The translations under genes and the position numbers were made by a program. This document shows, piece by piece, positions 43,844 through 52,600 of a DNA stretch of 64,000 nucleotides (position 1 is its first letter; each line of letters opens with the position of its first letter). The stretch spans positions 16,270,221 to 16,334,220 of the forward strand of contig NC_089593.1 in the NCBI RefSeq assembly GCF_019320115.1, read 5' to 3'. The notes under the pieces are model-generated. The model did not search any database. It was not told the origin of the DNA and worked only from the letters and a program-made list of their open reading frames with translations. The DNA is from Miscanthus floridulus. Taxonomy: Eukaryota > Streptophyta > Magnoliopsida > Poales > Poaceae.

Positions 43844-45720
43844 TGAAAGGTCCTAATGGCTAGAGGGGGGGTGAATAGCCTAATAAAAATTTCTACAACA
43901 ACACTTAACCAAATGGTTAGACAATTATGAGGCGAAGCGAGTGTTGCGCTAGCCTACTCAAAATGCAAGCCACCTACCACAATTCTAGTTTAGATAGTGT
44001 CAATTCACACAAGAGCAATGACACTACCCTATGTTAGTGTGCTCTCAAAAGCTAACTAAAGAGCCACACCAACCAAGCATGCAAGCTCTCACAACTAGCT
44101 ACACTAAAGAGCTTGTCAACTAGTTTGCGGTAAAGTAAAGAGAGTGATCAAGAGGGTTATACCGCCGTGTAGTGGTAGGAACCAATCAATCACAATAATG
44201 AATACCAATGTAGACCAATCACCTCGGAATCAAATGATGAACACAATGATTTTTACCGAGGTTCACTTGCTTGCCGGCAAGCTAGTCCTCGTTGTGGCGA
44301 TTCACTCACTTGGAGGTTCACGCGCTGATTGGCATCACTCGCCAAACCCTCAATAGGGTGTCGCACAACCAACACAAGATGAGGATCACACAAGCCACGA
44401 GCAATTCACTAAAGTACCTTTTGGCGCTCCGCCGGGGAAAGGTCAAGAACCCCTCACAATCACCACGATCGGAGCCGGAGACAATCACCACCTCTGCTCG
44501 ACGATCCTCGCTGCTCCAAGCCATCTAGGTGGCGGCAACCACCAAGAGTAACAAGCGAAATCCGCAGCGAAACACGATCACTAAGTGCCTCTAGATGCAA
44601 TCACTCAAGCAATGCACTTGGATCACTCCCAATCTCACTATGATGATGAATCAATGATGTAGATGAGTGGGAGTCCTTTGGCTAGGCTCACAAGGTTGCT
44701 ATGTCAATGAAAATGTGCAAGAGTTATCCCTTGAGCCGGCCATGGGGCTATAAATAGAGCCCCAATCAAATAGAGCCGTTATACCCCTTCACTGGGCAAA
44801 ACGCGCTCTGACCGGACGCTCCGGTCAAACTGACCGGACGCTGGCCCTCAGCGTCCGGTTGCCCGATGGACGCCACGCGTCACCAGCTTCAAACGCTGTT
44901 CGTCAGATTTCAACGGCTGCGAAGCTGACCGGACGCTGAAGCCCCAGCGTCCGGTCGTTTCCAGTAAGCTCCCCGAGGCATGTTTTTTCGACCGGACGCG
45001 TCCGGTTCACCTTGACCGGACGCAGCCAGCGTCCGGTGCTCAACCCTAGCCACTGTGCCGTCTGACAGCTCGACCGGACGCAGCCTTTCAGCGTCCGGTC
45101 GCTGAGTGACCCAGCGTCCGGTCAGTAGACCGACGCCAGCATCATTTCGATCAACTCCATTTCAACTTTTACTTCTTCACCTTTGCTCAAGTGTGCCAAC
45201 CACCAAGAATTTTGCATCCGGCGCAATAGAAAATAGACATTTCATTTTCCCGAAAGCGCCGAATCCCGCGTCGCAAGCTCAAACATTATCAAGCACCTTG
45301 TGCACATGTGGTAGCATATTTTCACAAATATTATCAAGGGTGTTCGCACTCCACTAGATCCTAAATGCACATGCAATGAGTTAGAGCATCTAGTGGCACT
45401 TTGATAACCGCATTCCGATACGAGTTTCACCCCTCTTAATAGTACGGCTATCAAACCTAAATGTGATCACACTCTCTAAGTGTCTTGATCACCAAAACAA
45501 AATAGCTCCTACAAGTTATACCTTTGCCTTGAGCTTTTTGTTTTTCTCTTTCTTCTCTTCAAGTTTAAGCCCTTGATCATCTCCATGCTATCACCATTGT
45601 CATGTTATGATCTTCATTTGCTTCTCTACTTGAAGTGTGCTACCTATCTCATGATCACTTGATGAACTAGGTTAGCACTTAGGGTTTCATCAATTTACCA
45701 AAACCAAACTAGAGCTTTCA
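43844..45720 (-). repeat. 5' LTR of Copia element 2 (1877 bp)
   Basis: It is nearly identical to the 3' LTR. Differences seen include a 7-G rather than 8-G run near the U5 end and single substitutions scattered along the length. Confidence 0.93.
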
Positions 45721-45834
45721 CTCGTATAGAGCAATAATTTCAGAATGATTAGTAGAGGTCACCGTCAGAGTCTATTTAGAAGACTTCATGAAATAGGTGT
45801 ACCTCCATGTAAGAATACAAATCCAGTTTGGGAT
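45721..45834 (-). pseudogene. RNase H fragment (N-terminal piece) of the older Copia
   Basis: Minus-strand translation includes TSTNHSEIIALYE, the Copia RNase H motif usually written as (S/T)xxxAEYxA. It ends at the CTCGT duplication flanking the young Copia. On its upstream side it runs straight into the LTR at 45834 without a primer binding site or gag, marking a large internal deletion. Confidence 0.8.
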
Positions 45835-46096
45835 GATTTTGGGAGAACCGTTGCTTTCATTGATCTCGAAAATATATTTATACAAGTGGAGGGGTGTCAC
45901 GAAGGGACACGACTGTTCCCAAAAGACATGCCCTTTGGGACTACAACTAACTGTCTAATCCTATCCACTAATCCTGTGCTTGATGGATGAGATCACTCGT
46001 GACCACTAATCCTGTGCTTGATGGATGAGATCACTCGTGAAGAGACACATGTTCGTCTGTAGACGTCTGTTCGCGTATAAGTGTCGTTTCACAATA
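45835..46096 (-). repeat. 5' LTR of the older Copia remnant (inner end deleted)
   Basis: It matches 34484-34745 with few differences. Its outer terminus reads CACAATA on the plus strand where the other copy has CACAACA. Confidence 0.8.
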
Positions 46097-46101
46097 GGTT
46101 C

Positions 46102-47618
46102 CACACATGTCCCTCCACATCAGGCTTGAGATGTCGCCTCTTTCCATGGCTCGCTAGTTGCCACACCTCAAGATGCCGCCTGCCGAGGGTGTCGCACGTG
46201 CATCCTCCCTCGACACGGGGATACGGGGTGTTGCAGTTGGCGGTAGCGAGGGCACACCGTACCCGCCAGGTGTCGTGGCGGGCGGCCGAGTTGGAGTCAT
46301 CCAGGCGCCAGCTGCCAGCCAGGGCGATGGGAGAAAAGTGATGGAGGGGTCTTACAGTTTATCCATGGAAACGATAATGAATTATTGTTTTACCCTTTCC
46401 CATAATTTAAATATTATTGTTTTACCCTTTCCCACCTGTTTTGGTACTATCCCCACCTATTTGATATTTTCAGTTGGGTACCTCCTATTTTCCTACCGTC
46501 CAATCTCACCCAATGTATGGCCCATATTTTTTCCAACCATTGTAAAATTCCTCATTTGACATAGCTCATTAGAACCAATGGTGATGCCCATGATTTAGGA
46601 CCTAGATCGATGACATCATTGTAGAATAAATTAAAGTTCGGGGAAACAAAATATCAAAATTCGAGAGTTAGGGATCCAGATGGCGCCACCATATAAGTAC
46701 ACGTCTCAAATATCAAGAAATTCAAGAGTTGTGGATTCGAACGAAGCCGTGCAAGTTTAGGAATCACTCGCGAACTTTATCTTAATTAATAAGTTAGTCT
46801 ACACACCAACTTCAGCTAGCAGTATGACACAACTATGTTCTACACCCATAAAAGTAGTGCATGTCACGGTGGATATATATAGGATCGAACCTTTTCCATA
46901 TTTTTCCTGTAAATCAAGCAATCGAAACCGGCCTTGTGCCATGATAAAAAAAAAATAGTAGGTCACATTTTCCCTCTGCTACACCTTCTAGAGCGTCGCC
47001 ATGATCGATATGCTATGGCATCGTCCCTATCCTCGTCACTGTCCTTGGACCACTACTCACCTCCATGACGCCGGCCTCATTCTTCGTCATCTCTCCTCTA
47101 CTCTAGTGGCTCGATCGATCCCTTGCTGGATCTGCCACTGCCCCTTTTAGAGCTCTTGCATTGGCCACTAACGAAACAAGCCCTCAGGGTGATCAGTAGA
47201 GAGAACAACTTTTGGCTGGAGTATGAAAATTATGTAAATTCAACTATGTACCATCATCTGCAGTGGTAGAGGCTGGAGCTTTGTTCTCTTATTATCTGAA
47301 AAAAATAAAAATTATGTAAATTGTGGGGCAAGATTTAGGGACTGAACTTTTTTAGAATGCTACTAAAATTTGGCTACTTTTCCCCCATAAGGTATAGGAT
47401 CGTCTCCGTGTGATATATACATGTACACTCATTATGATGCGAGATAAGTATTAAAAGTTTTGGGGATAAATTTAGTACATACTACAAACTACAAATAAAA
47501 CAAAATTCTTGATATTTACTTTCTTATTAATTTTCTAACATAATACCCACATAAGAATTTAGTACGTGCAATTAATCAATATGGACTGAAGTTATATCAA
47601 CTCTTGTTGCATTTTTTT
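46102..47618. other. Intergenic DNA, no gene recognised
   Basis: 46100-46350 is GC-rich, with overlapping ORFs (46081-46341 and 46158-46559) lacking any domain. 46350-46560 and 46785-47618 are AT-rich. 46680-46784 is the right arm of the possible MULE inverted repeat. Confidence 0.3.
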
Positions 47619-48030
47619 TACTAATACACAGATGATTTTGACATGATCAAAATCGATTTTCGGTACGGTTTTTGTGTCATTTATAGGGCGCGGTTTTGCA
47701 ACCGTTTTTTAGATGTGATCAAAATCGATTTATGGTATGGTTTTTGTGTCATTTGTAGGGGCGGTTTTGTAACCGTCCTTAAAAATCAATTTTTAGGGAC
47801 GGTTTTACTAAGTCAACCGTTCTGGATAATCGATTTTCAGGACAGTTAACACAGATTTGTACTCTTGTGTCTACGAGGATTCGTACTCATGACCCCTTGC
47901 CTCATATGAGCCCCTCTATCACCACACCATATAATAAAACTGAAGCATTACAGAACCATCCTAGAAACAAGATTTTTAAGGGGTGGTTGTACTAAGTCAA
48001 CAGCTCCTGAAAAATGAATTTCAAGACATT
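47619..48030. mobile_element. CACTA-like element remnant with (G)GGGACGGTT subterminal repeats
   Basis: The left end TACTAATACACAGATG resembles a mutated CACTAGTACA terminus. Repeats ATGATCAAAATCGATTTTCGGTA (47643) and GTGATCAAAATCGATTTATGGTA (47715), and GGGACGGTTTTACTAAGTCAACCG (47798) and GGGGTGGTTGTACTAAGTCAACAG (47980), flank a tRNA-like stretch. GGGACGGTT words are a common CACTA subterminal motif in grasses. The right terminus was not found. Confidence 0.45.
47872..47929 (-). other. tRNA-like sequence (A-box and B-box) between CACTA-like repeats
   Basis: On the minus strand TGGTGTGGTGATAGAGGGG (A-box-like, 47929-47911) is followed 22 bp later by GAGTACGAATCC (B-box-like, 47888-47877). 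It has the same arrangement as the stretches at 16613 and 28447. Confidence 0.5.
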
Positions 48031-48414
48031 TGATTAAAGTTTTCAGGAAATTGAATTACAAGTCTCCAAACATAGTTGTTCCCTTGGTATTGTTATATTC
48101 CTTATACCTGCCACTGGTATTATGGTGAAAATAGTTGGTGCCACTAGTTTTTGGCTCCTTAAAAAGTGGGCAACTATCTGACGACACATGTGCCTTACTC
48201 TCACAAATCTCACAAATTTGCTTTTTTTTAATCTGAAAGTGTAGAAAACAATAGTTAAATATTACATGTTGCTAAATTATGTCAACCACAAATCTATATT
48301 GCGACTGGACCGAAGATCTCACAGCTGACCATTCTTTGTTTCTATTGTACGCAAGTGTTCATTAAATGTTTTTCTCTATAGAAACTACTATTTATAGAAA
48401 CCAAACATTGGGCC
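48031..48414. other. AT-rich intergenic DNA, nothing recognised
   Basis: No gene, terminus or repeat was seen on either strand. Confidence 0.3.
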
Positions 48415-48536
48415 TGTTCGTCTGGTATTAAAGCCGGTTGATAAGCCGGCTGAAGCTGGTTGTTTTGTGGTAAGAGAAAAATACTGTAGATTCTAGCTAA
48501 TAAGCCGTCTGATAAGTTCAAGCGAACAGACCGATT
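48415..48536. mobile_element. Small MITE of the GGCCTGTTCG type, about 120 bp
   Basis: The left end is GGCCTGTTCGTC and the right end, reverse-complemented, is GGTCTGTTCGCTTGAAC. The interior has TTGATAAGCCGGCTGAAGC and GTGGTAAGAGAAAAATACTG. It is the same family as 16723-16833. Target duplication is unclear. Confidence 0.65.
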
Positions 48537-48865
48537 AAAAATGTTGAGTCTAATTGACATTCACCTTTTAAGAGTTTTTCTGTAGAAACTATGCATTAGG
48601 ACCGGTCTTAAGTGGCATATCATTCGATTCTATGGACACATATTGTGCAACTAGCAATCACCAGCTAGCCGGAAAAGGATTGATGGACACAACTTGCTGC
48701 CAACTTTGACGTGCGTGCCTGTTAGTTTTGCTGAGGCTAGCATAGAGATGGGAGCTTGCGCAAGCGTGCGAGCAGTCACCGGTGATGCAAGCGGCAAGAG
48801 TTATCCAAGCAAAGGAACGAGACATATGCATATCCCAATCCAATTTCCCATGCATGCCCAATTAA

Positions 48866-49096
48866 GAGCTCATTTGGTGTGGCTCCCGCCACCGGCTTCT
48901 TCACAGGCTCCGAACACCAGAGTAGGTAGAGCCACACCAGATGCAGCAGCGAGGAGCGCTTCTGGTCCTGAATGGGATTATGGGAGGAGCCGGAGCCCTT
49001 TCCGCAGGAGAAAGCCGGAGCCGGAAAATTTATTCGTTTTGAGTGCTCTGGCTCCAACTCCCGAGCCGTGTGGGCGAAGTCTTCCTAAATGAGCCC
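48866..49096. mobile_element. Tourist-like MITE, about 230 bp
   Basis: The left end is GAGCTCATTTGGTGTGG and the right end, reverse-complemented, is GGGCTCATTTAGGAAG, with TAA on the left and TAG on the right. It contains GGAGCCGGAGCC and GGCTCC words facing each other. Overlapping ORFs are accidental. Confidence 0.6.
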
Positions 49097-49623
49097 TAGT
49101 AATAATTTTACATTGATGCTGACGTCGATATATATGTATATATCTATAATTATGTATACTCATATACGTATCCTTCAGTTAAAGATGGATACACGGTAGA
49201 CGGAGGTTGTTGTGAAATTGGGCATCGATGGTGTTGGCGTGGTGTATGGTACACGTATACGGTAGCCTAGCGTGATTGCATTGTACGTATATGTATACGG
49301 TAGCCTAGCGTGATTGCATTGTATCCTTTAATCCTTCCTTCCCGCCGTATGCGACGTTAGTAGCGTGTGTGAGCTTCTGGCATGGCTTGATGGCTGGTCA
49401 TGGAAAACGACTTCTTCGATTTGTGTGGTGCTGAGCCGAGCACACAGATCGAGGTCCCCCGCTCGGCCGCATGCTCCAAAATCAATAATTAATAATCTAC
49501 GCACAGGCCGTCTCGGCCTGTGTCCAGTCACACACGCGCACACGTATATACATTGCACGTGTTTTTGAGTTTTGACACGCAAAAGATTCAAGTTCCCAGA
49601 TTTTTTGAAAGCCTTGTTACCAA
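49097..49623. other. Intergenic DNA with a short tandem repeat
   Basis: A 38-bp unit, GTATACGGTAGCCTAGCGTG followed by ATTGCATTGTA, is present twice (49255-49284 and 49293-49323). There is no gene. The ORFs at 49328-49591 lie on both strands and have no recognisable domain. Confidence 0.45.
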
Positions 49624-50240
49624 GGGCCTGGCTTGTTTGACATGGCTCAACTCCAGAACTCGAGCAACTTCAGCAAAAATTCTAGTCAAACACCTCAGCT
49701 CTAAAACTCCTTGGAGCTACCAACTCTATGGAGCTATAGTGCAAATGGAGTGGAGTTTTGGAGCACCTCTTTTGTAACTCCAGAACCACCTCTTTTGAAC
49801 CTCCTCGTGGAGTTGGTGGGTAATTACCCACCAATGCCACTGGTTACACAAAAAAACGGTTCGTTCTTTTTCTCCGAGACTCCCCCGCGCCTGTTTTTCT
49901 CCGTCCTGCGCCTGTTTCCTCCAACGTCGACTACTCGCTTCTTCTCCCGAGCACGGGTGCCGCTAGGGTTTCGGTCGCCGCCACCCACACCGGCGGCCGT
50001 CGTCCACCCACGCCGCCGGACGACGGAGCCCCTCCCGGCCGCCGTCAATCCGAACGCAAGCAAGCAGTGCGTGCCGACGAAGCTGGCCGTGCCCGTCACC
50101 AGCATCAACATCCCTGCCCCGGTTGTGGACCCCGGCGGCCTCCTCGACGCGGGAGACGCGCGGATCTGCGCTCCTAGTGGAGGCCGCCCCAGGAAGCGCC
50201 CGTCACCAGCACCGACATCCCCCGCCGACCGCAGAACAAG

Positions 50241-50447
50241 GTATTTTTTCAGTTTTGATTCAAAAATTGATTCACAGTATGATTAGAGGCTGGATTTGTG
50301 GGAGTGAACTGTGTGCTTTGCTGCAATCCTAGATTCACAGTAGATATTTTGCAATCCAAAATTTGTTGTCTGTGCTACAAATATGGATAATACCATTTCA
50401 GTGAAGTAGATTAATGGCTTCTAATATGAAATTTGTGAGTTGAATAG
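50241..50447 (+). other. Predicted intron 1 of the Harbinger transcription unit
   Basis: GTATTTTT at the 5' end and TTGAATAG at the 3' end bound 207 AT-rich bases between the GC-rich leader and the ATG of the SANT-transposase ORF. Splicing is predicted from sequence only. Confidence 0.5.
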
Positions 50448-51630
50448 ATGCCTGAAATTGATTGGAACTCGGAGAACACTTGGGTGCTCTGTATGTTGTT
50501 TGCCGAACAAGTTGGAAAAGGAAATCGGCCAAACACACACTTGAATGCACTTGGTTATGCTGAGGTTGAGAAAGGGTTCAAAGATAGGACTAGAATTGTG
50601 GCTACCAAAAGTCAGATCAAGAACAAATGGGACAAGTTGAAGGAAGATTTCAAGGCATGGAAGAAACTAATGCTGAGGCAAACAGGGACTGGTTGGGATC
50701 CTATAAAGAAGACTATTGCTATGAGAAAATTTCATGAAGTTCTAGATTGTGTGGTTGCCATGGCACAACATTTCTTGAGACCAACAGATCCTATTTTTCG
50801 TAATGTGCACAAGAGGATTAGGAATGACAAGAGAGCATATCCACACTTTAAGGATTGCATTGGTGCACTTGATGGAACCCATATTCGTGTGTCTTTATCA
50901 CCTGAAGAACAAGTGAGATATATTGGTAAGACTGGAATTGCAACTCAAAATGTGCTTGCCGTTTGTGATTTTGATATGCGCTTCACCTATGTGGCTGCAA
51001 GTCAACCGGGTTCTTTGCATGACACAAGTGTATTGTACCATGCATTGGAAGCAGATGTAGATGTCTTCCCACATCCTCCTCAAGGTAAATATTTTTCCTT
51101 ATGTTCTTGTTCAAATTTGTATGCACAAACTTATTTTGTTTTACATATATGTAGGCAAGTACTATGTTGTAGATGCGGGCTATCCTAATTGTTCGGGGTA
51201 CCTGGCTTCATACAAGGGTGAAAGATACCACTTACCCGAGTGGCATCGAGGTATGGAACCAAATACTCCAAAATAGAAGTTCAACTGTATACACTCATCT
51301 GTTCGTAATGTTATTGAGCGCTCATTTAGAGTATTAAAAATGAAATGGCGAATCCTTTACAAGATGCCGGGTTATTCAATGGTCACACAAAAGAAGATTG
51401 TTGCTGCTACCATGGTCCTACACAATTTCATACGTGAACATGCTAGTGTTGATGTGGACTTTGCTAATTTTGATAGAGATCCTACCAACATGCCTACTAT
51501 TCCGGAAAGGTACAACAAGTATGCCGTGTCTCAACATGCCCCTGATGGATCAACTTTAGAATCAACCTTTGTGACTATGGACACCTTTTGTGATAGTATG
51601 GCTACATCCATCGCCCTAGCATGGAACTAG
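50448..51630 (+). pseudogene. SANT/Myb-like domain fused in frame to Harbinger DDE transposase, with one stop
   Basis: Residues 1-85 form a Myb/SANT-like DNA-binding domain (WNSENTWVLCMLFAEQV, then KNKWDKLKEDFKAWKKL and GTGWDPIKKTI), normally the start of a separate Harbinger or host protein. At about residue 90 it runs without a stop into mid-transposase RKFHEVLDCVVAMAQHF. The DDE residues are D142 (ALDGTHI), D192 (LHDTSVL) and E in VIERSF (codon 51316-51318). A 70-nt intron (51085-51154, GT...AG) restores the frame. The second exon then hits TAG at 51274-51276, after which the transposase end continues in frame to 51630 (VLHNFIREH). The N-terminal transposase helix-turn-helix region is missing because of the fusion. 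Confidence 0.8.
51085..51154 (+). other. Predicted intron within the Harbinger transposase
   Basis: CAAG|GTAAAT...TATATGTAG|GCAAG. Removing the 70 nt joins the conserved transposase sequence HPPQGKYYVVDAGYPN, which supports it strongly. Confidence 0.8.
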
Positions 51631-51952
51631 TGCAATGATTATTGTAACGACCTTATTTTCAAACTATGAACTTATTTCGTAATTTCAGTTCTAGGCAAAT
51701 GACATGTAATTTATTATTATTTTGGACTTCACTGCATGTACTTTCATTTCATATTTGTGAGAAGTAGTTCAAGTCGAACCAGGGGCAAGAATGGCAATCT
51801 ACCCTCAAACTCCTCTTTTCTGGAGCCGGGGACACCCTCCCAGCCAAACACCTCCATCAGACAGCTCCAACTCCACCCAGAGCTGGCTCCACCTGGAGTT
51901 CTAGAGTGGAGCAGCTCCACCCAGAGTTGGAGTCATGCCAAACAGGGCCTAA

Positions 51953-52158
51953 CTCTAGGTACGTACTATAGTGCACACGTAGCAGAGGTGATCAAACTGC
52001 TTTGAAATCAACACATGCAACACGCCGTGGGCTAGGGAGCAGTTCCTCTAGGTGTCACTGACATATGGATACACACATCATAGGCCCTATGTGTCAGTGA
52101 TAGAAGAGTGAGGGAAATTAGGTGATCCCTTGTTCCAAAGGTAGTGGATAAATTATTG
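51953..52158. other. Short spacer with a hairpin between the Harbinger and hAT elements
   Basis: TGTCACTGACATATGG and CCTATGTGTCAGTGATA (52056-52103) are inverted copies forming a stem of about 16 bp. Otherwise nothing was recognised. Confidence 0.4.
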
Positions 52159-52600
52159 GTAGGGTTTATAAATGTCCATGCAACCCGAGCCCGTTGGCCC
52201 GGCACGAGGCCCGTTTTTTTGGCCCAGCCCGAAGGAGCAGGCCATGCCTAGGCCAGCATGGCATGGCCTACTCCCCAAAGGGTAGGCACGGTGGCGGCCC
52301 GGCCTTCCCATGACTATATGCCAAAGGCAGACGGCCCAGCCCACCGTGTCCCCCCTCAGCCCCGCGCCCCGCGCCCTGTGCCCCGCCCATCATATATAAG
52401 TCATAGTGCAGCAGCGGCTCCCCCGCCCCCCTCAACCCTAACCCTAATCCTCATTCCGCCGCGCTGCTCGTTGCTCTCTCAGTCTCTCTCGCCCGCCACA
52501 TCCACCAGAGGCGAACACAAATCGGAGCTCTCATCGTCGTCGGCCCCAACTCTGGTGATCTCAATCCACCTACCGCCACTCCCCCATCTCACCCTGTCTC

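Larger units (their letters stand above)
35525..45720 (-). mobile_element. Copia element 2: young, nearly intact LTR retrotransposon
   Basis: LTRs at 35525-37402 (3') and 43844-45720 (5') are flanked by the exact duplication CTCGT (35520-35524 and 45721-45725). The internal region has a primer binding site, a 685-codon gag, a pol frame of 977 codons broken only near its end, and a polypurine tract. By manual comparison the LTRs differ at about 12 bases and one 1-bp indel in 1877 bp (0.6%). It belongs to the same lineage as Copia element 1 (shared gag, pol, LTR ends and gag/pol junction) but has a different U3 sequence. It inserted into the RNase H of an older Copia. Confidence 0.95.
34460..46096 (-). 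mobile_element. Older short-LTR Copia remnant, host of the nested young Copia
   Basis: LTRs of about 286 bp (34460-34745) and 262 bp (45835-46096, truncated on its inner side) are direct repeats. The outer flanks carry the exact duplication GGTTC (34455-34459 and 46097-46101). Between them only a piece of RNase H and a repeat-rich 3' region remain, so most of gag-pol was deleted. It was then split by the insertion at 35525-45720. Minus-strand orientation follows from the RNase H frame and the polypurine tract CAAGGGGGAG next to 34746. Confidence 0.85.
34098..46784. mobile_element. Possible MULE-like element interrupted by the nested Copia insertions
   Basis: The DNA left of the nest (34098-34200: TTTATGACGGGCTCCTAAACTTG...ATATTTGAGTCGTGTA) and right of it (46680-46784, reverse-complemented: AAAGTTCGCGAGTGATTCCTAAACTTG...ATATTTGAGACGTGTA) are imperfect inverted repeats of over 80 bp. 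Long terminal inverted repeats of this kind suggest a Mutator-like element into which the Copia elements later inserted. A 9-bp target duplication was not found, so the ends are approximate. Confidence 0.4.
49624..51949 (+). mobile_element. PIF/Harbinger element, 2.3 kb, internally deleted
   Basis: Termini GGGCCTGGCTTGTTTGACATG (left, imperfect) and GGCCCTGTTTGGCATGACTC (right, reverse-complemented) are flanked by CAA on the left and TAA on the right, the 3-bp target type of this superfamily. Subterminal AACTCCA / TGGAGTT words abound at both ends. A GC-rich leader exon (about 49860-50240) ends at a good donor AAG|GTATTT, and the next exon begins at 50448 after AG. It carries the fused SANT-transposase gene. 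Loss of the DNA between the two usual genes and a premature stop imply it cannot move by itself. Confidence 0.8.

Noticed and set aside
16613..47929. Functional nuclear tRNA genes
   Set aside because: The three tRNA-like stretches lack paired acceptor and T stems, so they are reported only as relic modules.
49711..50286. 191-codon ORF in the Harbinger leader
   Set aside because: It starts in subterminal repeats and crosses a predicted donor site, and its frame does not join the transposase ORF. It is more likely an untranslated leader exon.
52432..52452. Telomere-like CCCTAACCCTAATCC
   Set aside because: There are only two to three imperfect units inside the hAT leader, too few for an interstitial telomere.
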